This document shows, piece after piece, positions 43,738 to 51,819 of a DNA stretch of 64,000 nucleotides (positions are counted from its first letter, which is position 1; every line of letters starts with the position of its first letter). A program made the translations under genes and the position numbers. The notes below the pieces were generated by a model. It made no database searches, had not been told where the DNA came from, and worked only from the letters and a program-made list of their open reading frames with translations. The stretch spans positions 1-64,000 of the forward strand of contig CAWKND010000001.1 of NCBI GenBank assembly GCA_963850915.1, given 5' to 3'. This DNA is from CAVTWH01 sp963850915 (GTDB lineage Bacteria > Actinomycetota > Actinomycetes > Mycobacteriales > Micromonosporaceae).

Positions 43738-44856
43738 ATGATCGATACCGGACCGAAGAGAGCGCCTGTCGCTCCCGCACCTGAGCGGGAAATCGACGTG
43801 TTGCGCCGCACGGTTGCCCTCATTCAAGATCGACTGCCACCTGCCTGGTCAGCAGAGTTCCGGCAGGAGGCCCGGATCGGCGACCACCGGATCGACGGAT
43901 CGCTCCGCCTGACTGCGCCCGGGGCGACAGCCACGACCCTCATCTTCGAGGCGAAGCGGTCAGTGGTGACGGCTCACCTGCCAGCAATATTTGATCAACT
44001 CCGGCACTACGCCGATCGGGCCGATGAGGCTGATGGTCCGGTGGTGCCCGTCCTGGTCGCTCGCTACCTCAATTCCGGCGCCAAAAGCTGGCTAGAACGT
44101 CATGGCCTGTCATATGCCGACGCGACAGGCAACATCCTCATCTCGGTTGACCAACCGGCACTTTTTCTACGCGACCGTGGAGCTGACAAGGACCCCTGGC
44201 GCGGACCGGGGCGGCCCCGTGGAGGCCTAGTCGGCCCGGCGGCGGCAAGAGTCGTGCGCGCCCTGGTCGACTTCTTCCCGCCGATGTCCGTACCGGCGCT
44301 TGTCGCCCGATCCGGCGCCTCAGTCGGCGCCACATACCGCGTAGTCGAGTTCCTCGAGCAGGAGGCGCTGATCGACCGGGAGCCCAGAGGACCGATCAGG
44401 ACGATCGAGTGGCGACGCATCGTCGAACGTTGGGGGCAGGACTACGGCTTCCAGAAGAGCAACACAGTCGGCAGCTACCTGGAGCCTCGCGGGATAGCCG
44501 CACTGAAGGATCGATTGAGCCGCTCGGCGGACCTCCACTATGCGGTGTCTGGCTCTCTCGCAGCGCAACGGATTGCCCCCTACGCACCGGCGCGGGTCGC
44601 TATGATCCACGTCGATAACCCCACGGCCGCTGCCGACCTGTGGGGACTCCGGCCCGTCGACACTGGCGCGAACGTCCTCCTGGCCTCTGGAGAGTTCGAT
44701 GTCGTATTCGATCGCAACATCGCTTACGACGGGATCACGTATGTCGCGCCCAGCCAGGTAGCAGCCGATCTCCTTGGCGGTCCTGGTCGGAGCCCGGCCG
44801 AGGGCCAAGCCGTTCTCGATTGGATGGAGACACACGAAAGTGAGTGGCGACGATGA
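43738..44856 (+). CDS. AbiEi-like regulator with PD-(D/E)xK-like N-terminus
   Basis: A 372-aa protein. Residues about 165-225 form a winged helix (VVRALVDFFPPMSVPALVAR, GASVGATYRVVEFLEQEALI) as in AbiEi-type type IV antitoxins, which act as operon repressors. Residues about 25-140 are different: HRIDGSLRL (Asp53) and TLIFEAKRS (Glu71-x-Lys73) form a PD-(D/E)xK-like D-n-ExK signature of restriction-endonuclease folds, within a beta strand setting. A C-terminal region (FDVVFDRNIAYDGITYVAPS) is typical of AbiEi-like proteins in this family. It overlaps the nucleotidyltransferase gene by 17 bp. Base usage differs from the core. Antitoxin role inferred from position and wHTH. Confidence 0.7.
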   Translation: MIDTGPKRAPVAPAPEREIDVLRRTVALIQDRLPPAWSAEFRQEARIGDHRIDGSLRLTAPGATATTLIFEAKRSVVTAHLPAIFDQLRHYADRADEADGPVVPVLVARYLNSGAKSWLERHGLSYADATGNILISVDQPALFLRDRGADKDPWRGPGRPRGGLVGPAAARVVRALVDFFPPMSVPALVARSGASVGATYRVVEFLEQEALIDREPRGPIRTIEWRRIVERWGQDYGFQKSNTVGSYLEPRGIAALKDRLSRSADLHYAVSGSLAAQRIAPYAPARVAMIHVDNPTAAADLWGLRPVDTGANVLLASGEFDVVFDRNIAYDGITYVAPSQVAADLLGGPGRSPAEGQAVLDWMETHESEWRR

Positions 44857-45682
44857 CTTACTCGTCCGCGCCCGCAGTGTCCTGCTGGACGCACTGACCG
44901 CGCTAGATGCCCACCGCGATGCCGTAGTCGTCATTGGTGCGCAAGCCATCTACCTACACACAGGCAGCGCCCAAGTTGCCCTGGCGGAGACCACCAAGGA
45001 CAGCGATCTGGCTATCGACGTACGGGTTCTGGGTACCTCGCCGTTGCTCGAACAAGCAATGAGCGCAGCGGGTTTCCACCTCGATCGAGAGCACCCGCAG
45101 CCGGGTACTTGGCACAGCGCCGATGGCATCCCCGTCGATCTCATGGTCCCTGACTCAATTGCAGGCAAGGGCGGTCGCCGCGGCTCACGGATTCCGCCAC
45201 ATGCAAACAACGCGACCCGCAGGGCGACAGGGCTTGAAGCTGCTGTCGTGGATCACGTGCCGATGATCATTCGGGGGCTCGACTCAACCGACAGCCGCGC
45301 ATACCTGGCGAACGTTGCCGGGCCTGCTGCTCTGCTGGTCGCGAAGCTGCACAAGCTCGGCGACCGTCAGCTGAGCCCAGACAGGTTGGTCGACAAGGAC
45401 GCCCACGACCTCTACCGGCTCTTTGTGGCGACGCCGACCGATCGCCTTGCCGCGAAGGCGTACCAGCTCGCGCATGACGAGTTCGCCGGCACAGCAACGA
45501 GAATCGCGCTGCAGTTCCTCGCCGAGCTGTTCGCTAACGGACCCGACGCGACCGGATCGAGGATGGCCGGCCGTGCCGAGGAGGGCATCGGCGACCCTGC
45601 CGTCGTTGCGGTCGCAGTCAGCGCTCTCGCTGACGATCTGCTGCGTGCCGTGAACGTCCGCCTTGGGGGCGAACTCCAATAG
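44840..45682 (+). CDS. AbiEii/toxin-like nucleotidyltransferase
   Basis: A 280-aa minimal nucleotidyltransferase-fold protein. VVVIGAQAIYLHTGSAQ begins the fold and TTKDSDLAIDV carries the two catalytic Asp (about D54 and D56, DxD motif). PVDLMVPDSIAG may supply the third carboxylate. The C-terminal helical half has PAALLVAKLHKLGDRQ and DAHDLYRLFVATP, matching the Lys/Asp pattern of AbiEii/MenT-type toxins that add nucleotides to tRNA or block translation with GTP. GTG 44840 overlaps the upstream regulator gene. With it, the pair resembles type IV AbiE phage-defence toxin-antitoxin systems. Activity untested. Confidence 0.78.
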   Translation: MSGDDDLLVRARSVLLDALTALDAHRDAVVVIGAQAIYLHTGSAQVALAETTKDSDLAIDVRVLGTSPLLEQAMSAAGFHLDREHPQPGTWHSADGIPVDLMVPDSIAGKGGRRGSRIPPHANNATRRATGLEAAVVDHVPMIIRGLDSTDSRAYLANVAGPAALLVAKLHKLGDRQLSPDRLVDKDAHDLYRLFVATPTDRLAAKAYQLAHDEFAGTATRIALQFLAELFANGPDATGSRMAGRAEEGIGDPAVVAVAVSALADDLLRAVNVRLGGELQ

Positions 45683-45690
45683 GTACCCGG

Positions 45691-46509
45691 TCACTGGGCG
45701 GGGGCCAACTTCGAAACAGCCAGATCCGGGTTGACCGGGTTGGGGATGGCGCCGCCGAGCCGGCGGTCGCGCTGGGCGTACAGCTCGCAGCCGTACCACA
45801 GGTGGCGGCGGTCGAAGTCGGGCCAGAGCGTCTCCAGCGTCACGAACTCGGCGTAGGCCGCCTGCCAGATGAGGTAGTTGGACCAGCGCATCTCACCGGA
45901 GGAGCGCAGCAGCAGGTCGACTTCGGGAACGTCCGGGCAGTAGAGGTAGCGGTACACCGTCTTCTCGGTGATCTTGTCCGGCTTCAGCCGGCCGGCCGCC
46001 ACGTCCTCGCCCATCTTCACGAACGCGTCGGCCAGCTCCGCCCGGCCGCCGTAGTTGACGCAGAACTGCAGGTTGATGACGTCGTTGTCGCGCGTCATCT
46101 CCTGCGCGATCTCCAGCTCGTTGATGACGCTGCGCCACAGCTTCGGCCGCCGCCCGGCCCAGCGGACCCGTACCCCCATCTCGGCGAACTGGTCGCGCCG
46201 GCGGTGGATGACGTCCCGGTTGAACCCCATCAGCCAGCGCACCTCGTCCGGCGAACGCTTCCAGTTTTCGGTGGAGAAGGCGTACGCGGAAAGGTTCTTG
46301 ATCCCCAACTCGATGGCGCCCTCGATCACGTCGAAGAGCGCCGCCTCGCCCATCTTGTGCCCCTCGGTGCGCGGCAGTCCGCGCTCCTTGGCCCAGCGGC
46401 CGTTGCCGTCCATGATGATCGCCACGTGGTTCGGCACGGCGGCCGACGGCAACGCGGGCGGTCTGGCGCCGGACGGGTGCGGCGACGGCGGGGCGTAGCG
46501 GCGGCTCAC
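45691..46509 (-). CDS. uppS: isoprenyl transferase (Z-prenyl diphosphate synthase)
   Basis: A 272-aa cis-prenyltransferase that elongates farnesyl or geranyl diphosphate with IPP into polyprenyl diphosphates for cell-wall lipid carriers. HVAIIMDGNGRWAKERG contains the catalytic Asp, followed by the His/Arg of TEGHKMGE, AFSTENWKRS, NLQFCVNYGGRAEL and the RSSGEMRWSNYLIWQAAY motif with the IPP-binding Arg residues. GTG 46509 overlaps the recO TGA (GTGA), so the two genes are translationally coupled. The recO-uppS pair downstream of era is a conserved actinobacterial order. Product chain length is not assigned. Confidence 0.94.
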   Translation of the reverse strand: MSRRYAPPSPHPSGARPPALPSAAVPNHVAIIMDGNGRWAKERGLPRTEGHKMGEAALFDVIEGAIELGIKNLSAYAFSTENWKRSPDEVRWLMGFNRDVIHRRRDQFAEMGVRVRWAGRRPKLWRSVINELEIAQEMTRDNDVINLQFCVNYGGRAELADAFVKMGEDVAAGRLKPDKITEKTVYRYLYCPDVPEVDLLLRSSGEMRWSNYLIWQAAYAEFVTLETLWPDFDRRHLWYGCELYAQRDRRLGGAIPNPVNPDLAVSKLAPAQ

Positions 46510-47312
46510 GAACTCTCCCTGCTCCCAGCCGGCGCGTCCGGCAGCAACACGGCCGGGGTGGGCGCCGAACGGTCCACCAGTGCCAGCGAGCGTAACCCGC
46601 GCTCGAGATGCCACTGCAGGTGCGCCGCGACCAGCCCGGACGCCTCCCGCTGCGGGCCGGGCGGGACACCGTCGGCCCGCGACCAGTCGCCGACGGCCAG
46701 GGCCGCCATCAGATCGAGGGTGGCCGGCGCCGGATGGGCCGCGCCGGGCGGCCGGCAGTCGGGACAGACACACCCACCCGCCGGTACCGAGAAGGCACGG
46801 TGCACGCCCGGCGTACCGCACACGGCGCACGCGAGCAGCGCCGGTGCCCAGCCGGCCAGCCCCATCGCCCGGAGCAGGTAGGAGTCGAGTACCAGGCTGC
46901 TGGTGTGCTCGCCCAGCGACAGCGCCCGCATCGCCCCCACGGTCAGCAGGAACAGCCGCAGCGACGGCTCCTCCTCTTCGGGCGTGAGCCGCTCGGCGGT
47001 CTCCGCGATGGCACTGGCGGTGGTGTAGCGCGGATAGTCCTCCAGCAGCCGGCCACCGTAGAGGTCGATGCCCTCCACCTGGGTGATCGAGTGCAGCGTG
47101 CGCCCCTCCAGGAACTGCACGTCGACATGGCCGAACGGCTCGAGCCGCGCCCCGTACTTCGACGTGGTGCGCCGTACCCCCTTGGCCACCGCCCGGATGC
47201 GGCCCCGGCGCCGGGTCAGCATGGTGATGATCCGGTCGGCCTCGCCCAGCTTCTGGACACGCAGCACCACCGCGTCGTCGCGGATCAGCTTGGCCCGGAA
47301 CCCGGCACTCAC
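46506..47312 (-). CDS. recO: DNA repair protein RecO
   Basis: A 268-aa RecO. The N-terminal OB fold is DDAVVLRVQKLGEADRIITM, RGRIRAVAKGVRR and RLEPFGHVDVQF. A zinc module is visible as CAVCG and CVCPDC (Cys-x2-Cys pairs near residue 165 and 187). RecO binds single-stranded DNA and SSB and helps RecR load RecA in gap repair. GTG 47312 is chosen because it begins at the conserved start; an in-frame GTG lies upstream. It overlaps uppS. Confidence 0.94.
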   Translation of the reverse strand: MSAGFRAKLIRDDAVVLRVQKLGEADRIITMLTRRRGRIRAVAKGVRRTTSKYGARLEPFGHVDVQFLEGRTLHSITQVEGIDLYGGRLLEDYPRYTTASAIAETAERLTPEEEEPSLRLFLLTVGAMRALSLGEHTSSLVLDSYLLRAMGLAGWAPALLACAVCGTPGVHRAFSVPAGGCVCPDCRPPGAAHPAPATLDLMAALAVGDWSRADGVPPGPQREASGLVAAHLQWHLERGLRSLALVDRSAPTPAVLLPDAPAGSRESS

Positions 47313-47375
47313 GCAGTCATTCTCCCCCGCCACCCCGACAGCGCCCCGACCGGCAACTCAAACACGTGACCCAGG

Positions 47376-47702
47376 TCAGGCAATCGCGGCGATGTCCCCG
47401 TCATCGAAGTAGATCGCCTGATGCAGCCGGCCGCCGAGTGCCGCCGCAAACCGGGCGACGACGTCCTGGCCCGAGATCTTTCCCTGCTCGATCTGGGAGA
47501 TCCGGCCCTTGGTCACGCCCATCCGGTCGGCGACCTCCTGCTGCGTCAGCCCTCGGGCCCGCCGGACCTCGGCCAGCCGACGACCGATCAGTTCGTTGAG
47601 GAGTTCCTCTTTGCCCGCCGCGACGGCACTCTCGCCGCCGGCGCGGGCGACATGCTCGGCGCGTACGTCGCTCCACCGCGTGTAGCGCCACTCCTCGGCC
47701 AC
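47376..47702 (-). CDS. XRE-family antitoxin-like regulator (HigA-type), orphan
   Basis: A 108-aa single-domain cro/C1-type HTH protein. RRLAEVRRARGLTQQEVADR and GVTKGRISQIEQGKI form the HTH (about residues 40-80). The N-terminal 35 residues, with WSDVRAEHV, and the C-terminal FDDGDIAAIA are typical of antitoxins found beside HigB/RelE-type toxins. No such toxin gene is adjacent; era and recO flank it directly. GTG 47702 lies 6 nt after a TATACT -10, suggesting a leaderless mRNA. Confidence 0.85.
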   Translation of the reverse strand: MAEEWRYTRWSDVRAEHVARAGGESAVAAGKEELLNELIGRRLAEVRRARGLTQQEVADRMGVTKGRISQIEQGKISGQDVVARFAAALGGRLHQAIYFDDGDIAAIA

Positions 47703-47708
47703 CCGGGA

Positions 47709-47727
47709 AGTATAGCGTGCGGTATAC
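47709..47727 (-). promoter_or_regulatory. leaderless promoter with inverted repeat for the XRE gene
   Basis: GTATA-n8-TATAC (47710-47714/47723-47727) is an inverted repeat. On the minus strand TATACT (47714-47709) is a good -10 sitting 6 nt before the GTG at 47702. Autoregulation by the XRE protein is a natural guess. Confidence 0.5.
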
Positions 47728-47751
47728 CTGTCAGGGTACCGGCCAGCTGCG

Positions 47752-48639
47752 TCAGAAGCCGAGTTTGCGCAGTTGGCGGGGGTCGCGCTGCCAGTCCTTG
47801 GCGACCCGTACGTGCAGGTCGAGGTAGATCCGCTCGCCGAGCAGCTCCTCGATCTCGTGCCGGGCGCGGGTACCCACGTCCTTCAGGCGGGAGGCGGCCG
47901 CCCCGATCACGATGGCCTTCTGTGACTGCCGCTCCACGTACACGTCGGCGAAGATCTTCAGGATCCCGCCGTCCTCGTCACGCAGCATCTCCTCGACCAC
48001 CACGGCGATCGAGTGCGGGAGTTCGTCGCGTACCCCCTCCAGCGCCGCCTCCCGGATCAGCTCGGCGATCAGTACCTGCTCCGGCTCGTCGGTGATCATC
48101 CCGTCCGGGTACAGCTGCGGCGACTCCGGCAGGTGCCGGCCGAGCACGTCCACCAGGTCGGTGATCTGGTCACCGGTCACCGCGCTGCACGGCACGATGT
48201 CGGCGAAGTCGGCCAGTTCGGAGACGGCGAGCAGCTGCTTGGCCAGCGCTGCCTTGGGTACCAGATCGGTCTTGGTCACCACCGCGACCACCGAGGCGCG
48301 CAGCGCGGCGATCTCGTCGGCGATGAACCGGTCGCCCTTGCCGATCTCCTCATTGGCCGGGATGCACAGGCCGATCACATCGACCTCGCTCCACACCTCG
48401 CGTACCAGGTCGTTGAGGCGCTCGCCGAGCAGCGTGCGCGGGCGGTGCAGGCCGGGGGTATCGACCAGCACCAGCTGGGAGTCCGGCCGGTGCAGCACGG
48501 CGCGGATCACGTGCCGGGTGGTCTGCGGCTTGCTGGAGGTGATGGCGATCTTCTGGCCGATGATCGCGTTGGTCAGGGTCGACTTGCCGGCGTTGGGCCG
48601 GCCGACAAAGCACGCGAACCCCGCCCGATAGGTACTCAC
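47752..48639 (-). CDS. era: GTPase Era
   Basis: A 295-aa TrmE-Era-EngA family GTPase. G1 GRPNAGKSTLTNAI, G2 PQTTRHVIRA, G3 LVDTPGLHRP, G4 VTKTDLV, and a C-terminal KH domain (VGTRARHEIEELLGERIYLD, LRKLGF at the end). Era binds the 3' end of 16S rRNA and assists 30S maturation. Position 4 of G4 is Asp as needed. GTG 48639. Normal length. Part of the conserved block with recO and ybeY. Confidence 0.95.
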   Translation of the reverse strand: MSTYRAGFACFVGRPNAGKSTLTNAIIGQKIAITSSKPQTTRHVIRAVLHRPDSQLVLVDTPGLHRPRTLLGERLNDLVREVWSEVDVIGLCIPANEEIGKGDRFIADEIAALRASVVAVVTKTDLVPKAALAKQLLAVSELADFADIVPCSAVTGDQITDLVDVLGRHLPESPQLYPDGMITDEPEQVLIAELIREAALEGVRDELPHSIAVVVEEMLRDEDGGILKIFADVYVERQSQKAIVIGAAASRLKDVGTRARHEIEELLGERIYLDLHVRVAKDWQRDPRQLRKLGF

Positions 48640-48822
48640 GTCGTTGAACCTTACCGGCGCGGCTGCCGCACCCCGCGCGCCGACCGGCCACGGCCCCGCA
48701 GCCGCGCGTTACCGAACCGTTGCCAGGCGTTCGCAACGCGCCCAGCGAGCTGGTCGTGTCAGTCTGTGCATGCGGGACCGGGGAGCTCTGCGTAAGCGGA
48801 GCAGGACAAGGGAGCCGCCACG

Positions 48823-49341
48823 TTGACTGGGCAGCGGGCGTCGGCACGGGCCGATGATTTCGATGAGTTCTACCGGGCCACGGCGCACCGGACACTCCGG
48901 TACGCCTACGCCGTAACCGGCGACCTGGGGCACGCCCAAGACCTGACCCAGGAGGCGTACGTGCGCGCCTGGCAGCGCTGGCGCACCGTCACCGGGTACG
49001 ACAACGCCGAGGCATGGCTGCGGGTGGTGGTGACCCGGCTGGCCACCGACCGGTGGCGCCGATTGGCGGTACGCCGACGCTTCGCCGAGCGGGACCAGCC
49101 GGTACCGCCCGCGCAGCCACCGAGCGAGGACACGGTACTGGTCAGCACCGCGCTGCGCCGGCTACCGCTGCAACAGCGCCGGGTGGTGGCCATGCACTAC
49201 CTGCTCGACCTGCCGGTGAGCCAGATCGCCGCAGAGACCGGTACCGCCGAGGGCACCGTCAAATCCTGGCTCTCGCGCGGCCGTACCACCCTCGCCGAAC
49301 TGCTCGCCGAGGCCCGACCGGAGGAGCACAACCATGCGTGA
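48823..49341 (+). CDS. ECF sigma factor, SigE-like (SigE family)
   Basis: A 172-aa sigma factor. Region 2: FDEFYRATAHRTLRYAYAVT, AQDLTQEAYVRAWQRW, EAWLRVVVTRLATDRWRRL. Region 4: LPLQQRRVVAMHYLLDLPVS, QIAAETGTAEGTVKSWLSRG. It belongs to the actinobacterial short SigE/SigM-like group. The start is TTG 48823. It overlaps the next gene by 8 bp. It reads rightward, opposite to the surrounding era and cdd genes. Confidence 0.88.
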   Translation: MTGQRASARADDFDEFYRATAHRTLRYAYAVTGDLGHAQDLTQEAYVRAWQRWRTVTGYDNAEAWLRVVVTRLATDRWRRLAVRRRFAERDQPVPPAQPPSEDTVLVSTALRRLPLQQRRVVAMHYLLDLPVSQIAAETGTAEGTVKSWLSRGRTTLAELLAEARPEEHNHA

Positions 49342-50056
49342 CGACGATCTGGATCCGATGCTCGACCGGCTGCGCGCCCACGCCGACCGGGCGCGGCTGG
49401 TACAGCCCTCCGCGCTGCGCGCCGAGGGTACCCGCCGCCAGCACACCCGTGCCGCCCTCGGGGTGGCCGCCATCGCGCTGGTCGTGGTGGGCGGGCTCGC
49501 CGCGGGTACCGTACTGCGCCCGAGCAGCAACCCAGCCGCGGCGACCGCGTCGGCCACCGCTGTCGTGCCGACCGGTGCGCCGGCTAGTGCGACGCCGAGC
49601 CCGTCCGTGTCGACGACGACCTCGATACCCGCGGACGGTGCCCCGTGCACCGCGGCCGACCTACGCAGCCCGGCGGACGCCGTGGCGGACGGCGGAATGG
49701 GCTCGGCCTTCCTCGAGCTGACCATCACCAACCAGAGCGGCCACCCGTGCACCCTGCACGGCGTACCGACACTCTGGGGTACGACCGGCGGCAAGCTCGT
49801 CAAGCTTCCCCAGCGCACGGCCGCGGGCGTCATCCAGAGCACGGTACTGGTACCGGCGGGCCACACTGTCTCCCTGCCGGTGCGCACGGTCAACGGCTAC
49901 GGCGGGTACCAGTCGGGCTCCCCACAGTGCGCGCACCCCGCCACGTACCGGGGGCTGGAGCTGGAGCTGGGGGACGGCGGCGCGCGGTACCGCACCGGTA
50001 CCGACCTGGACATCACCTGCGGGGACGCCGAGGTCGCTGCCTGGAGCCTCGCCTGA
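49334..50056 (+). CDS. membrane-anchored DUF4232 protein, sigma-linked
   Basis: A 240-aa protein with a cytoplasmic N-terminus (about 40 residues), one transmembrane segment (ALGVAAIALVVVGGLAAGTV), a Ser/Thr/Pro/Ala-rich linker, and an extracytoplasmic DUF4232 domain with Cys at PCTAADL, HPCTLHGVPTLWG, SPQCAHP and DITCGD. Two disulfides are possible. As it overlaps the sigma gene, its N-terminus may act as an anti-sigma domain, which is common in this arrangement but not proven here. Confidence 0.78.
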   Translation: MRDDDLDPMLDRLRAHADRARLVQPSALRAEGTRRQHTRAALGVAAIALVVVGGLAAGTVLRPSSNPAAATASATAVVPTGAPASATPSPSVSTTTSIPADGAPCTAADLRSPADAVADGGMGSAFLELTITNQSGHPCTLHGVPTLWGTTGGKLVKLPQRTAAGVIQSTVLVPAGHTVSLPVRTVNGYGGYQSGSPQCAHPATYRGLELELGDGGARYRTGTDLDITCGDAEVAAWSLA

Positions 50057-50079
50057 CGGAGACGGCGGTGCTGCGGCCA

Positions 50080-50144
50080 GCTCAGTCCGGGTCGCGGGCG
50101 AGCCGGCCGTCGGGGCCGGCTGCTCAGTCCGGGTCGCGGGCGAG
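50080..50144. repeat. 23-bp direct repeat duplicating the cdd 3' end
   Basis: GCTCAGTCCGGGTCGCGGGCGAG occurs at 50080-50102 and 50122-50144 (period 42). The intervening CCGGCCGTCGGGGCCGGC resembles the sequence after the second copy. The 3' end of the cytidine-deaminase-like gene, including its TGA, was duplicated. Confidence 0.8.
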
Positions 50145-50477
50145 CAGGCGGCCGTCCGGGCCGGCCAGGTAGACCGGCGCCTTGCCGGACAGGTCGCGGA
50201 CAGCCGCCAGCCCGCCGGTGTCGAGCACGCTCGCCTCGCTGACCACGGCCGCCGCCTCCAGCGTCACGGCGCCCGCGGCCACGGCGGCGGCCACCGCGTA
50301 CTGCAGGGCGGTCAGGCTCAGTGACGGCAGGTTGATCGAGGCACCGGCGTAGGTACGGCCGTCGCCGTCGCGTACCGCCGCGCCCTCCACGGCACCGGTC
50401 CTCGCCCGGGACGAGCGGGCCAGCGTCACCAGCTTGGCGTCCTCGGCGGAGAGTTCCCCGACCGGCTGCTCAGGCAT
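50124..50477 (-). CDS. cytidine-deaminase-like protein lacking zinc ligands
   Basis: A 117-aa protein with the size and position of the small cytidine deaminases that follow the CorC/HlyC-type gene in actinobacteria. The first half fits (DAKLVTLARSSRARTGAVEG, YAGASINLPSLSLTALQYAV), but the HAE and PCxxC zinc ligands and catalytic Glu of true deaminases are absent: the protein has no Cys and no His. It is therefore likely inactive as a deaminase. The start at 50477 overlaps the CorC-type gene's end by 52 bp. Conserved position suggests selection for another role. Confidence 0.75.
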   Translation of the reverse strand: MPEQPVGELSAEDAKLVTLARSSRARTGAVEGAAVRDGDGRTYAGASINLPSLSLTALQYAVAAAVAAGAVTLEAAAVVSEASVLDTGGLAAVRDLSGKAPVYLAGPDGRLLARDPD

Positions 50478-51814
50478 CGGCGTGCTCCCTGTCGTCGCGG
50501 CTGTCCGGCTCTGCCGTTGCGGTCAGCCCGGTCAGTCCTGTCGGCCCGATCCTCGTCGTCCTCGTCGACCCGACGAACCAGTACCGTGTCGATCCGGTTG
50601 CGCCGGCCGGTGGTGCCCTCGGCTGTCAGGTGCAGGCCGCCGACCTCGGCCTCGGAGCCCGGGATGGGTACCCGGCCGAGCGCCTGACCGAGCAGCCCGG
50701 CCACCGTCTCCACCTCGTCGACCGGCAGCTCGACGCCGAACAGCTCGCCGAGGTCCTCGATGGGCAGCCGGGCGCTGACCCGGATGCAGCCGTCGCCGAG
50801 CTTCTCCACGGGCGGGCGCTCCACGTCGTACTCGTCGGTGATCTCCCCGACGATCTCTTCCAGGATGTCCTCGATGGTGACCAGGCCGGCGGTACCGCCG
50901 TACTCGTCGATCACCACGGCGATGTGGGTACGCGCCGCCTGCATCTCACGCAGCAGGTCGTCCACCGGCTTGGACTCGGGTACGAACACCGCCTCGCGCA
51001 TCAGCTCGGCGGCCAGGATCAGGTCCAGGTCGCCGGATTGCTCGCGGCGCACCAGGTCTTTGAGGTAGACGATGCCGATCACGTCGTCGAGGCTCTCGCC
51101 GACCACCGGGATCCGCGAGAAGCCGGAGCGCAGGAACAGCCCCATCGCCTGCCGCGCGGTCTTCTGCTGCTCGATCCAGACCATCTCGGTACGCGGGACC
51201 ATCACCTCACGCGCGATGGTGTCGCCGAGCGAGAAGACCGAGTGGATCATCTCCCGCTCGTCGTGCTCGACGACGCCACGCTGCTCCGCGAGGTCGACCA
51301 GTTCGCGCAGCTCGACGGTGGTGGCGAAGGGGCCTTCGCGGAAACCCTTGCCGGGCGTGACCGCGTTGCCGATCAGGATCAGCAGCCGGGCCAGCGGCCC
51401 CAGTGCGCGGCCGAGCCAGCGTACGGTCGGCGCGGCGAACCGACCCACCGTGTACGCGTGCTGCCGGCCGATGGTCCGGGGCGCTACGCCGACGACCACG
51501 AAGCTGACCACCAGCATCGAACCGACCGACACCAGCCCGGCCAGCCAGCCCGGGTTCCAGGTGTCGGTGGTGACCAGGGTGACCAGTACCGTCGCGGAGA
51601 GCTCGCAGGCCAGCCGGAGCAGGAGCAGCAGGTTGATGTAGCGCACCACGTCGCTGGCGACGGCCTGCAGTGCCCGGGCGCCGCGTACCCCGTCCCGGGC
51701 CATCTCCCCGGCGCGGGCCGGCGAGATCCGGGACAGCGCCGAGTCGGTCATCGCGAACAGCCCGGCGAGTACCACCAGGCCGGCGGCGACCAGCAGCAGC
51801 TGGAAATCAGGCAT
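50426..51814 (-). CDS. hemolysin-family CNNM/CBS protein (CorC/HlyC-type)
   Basis: A 462-aa membrane protein. N-terminal DUF21/CNNM domain with four hydrophobic segments (LLLVAAGLVVLAGLFAM, MLVVSFVVVGVAPRTIGRQH), two CBS domains (MVPRTEMVWIEQQKTARQAM and HIAVVIDEYGGTAGLVTIED) and a CorC/HlyC C-terminal domain (RVSARLPIEDLGELFGVELP). Family members are implicated in Mg2+ or other metal export. ATG start 51814. A basic Arg/Asp-rich tail closes it. It lies in the ybeY-cdd order usual for actinobacteria. Confidence 0.92.
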   Translation of the reverse strand: MPDFQLLLVAAGLVVLAGLFAMTDSALSRISPARAGEMARDGVRGARALQAVASDVVRYINLLLLLRLACELSATVLVTLVTTDTWNPGWLAGLVSVGSMLVVSFVVVGVAPRTIGRQHAYTVGRFAAPTVRWLGRALGPLARLLILIGNAVTPGKGFREGPFATTVELRELVDLAEQRGVVEHDEREMIHSVFSLGDTIAREVMVPRTEMVWIEQQKTARQAMGLFLRSGFSRIPVVGESLDDVIGIVYLKDLVRREQSGDLDLILAAELMREAVFVPESKPVDDLLREMQAARTHIAVVIDEYGGTAGLVTIEDILEEIVGEITDEYDVERPPVEKLGDGCIRVSARLPIEDLGELFGVELPVDEVETVAGLLGQALGRVPIPGSEAEVGGLHLTAEGTTGRRNRIDTVLVRRVDEDDEDRADRTDRADRNGRAGQPRRQGARRCLSSRSGNSPPRTPSW

Positions 51815-51819
51815 GGCGG

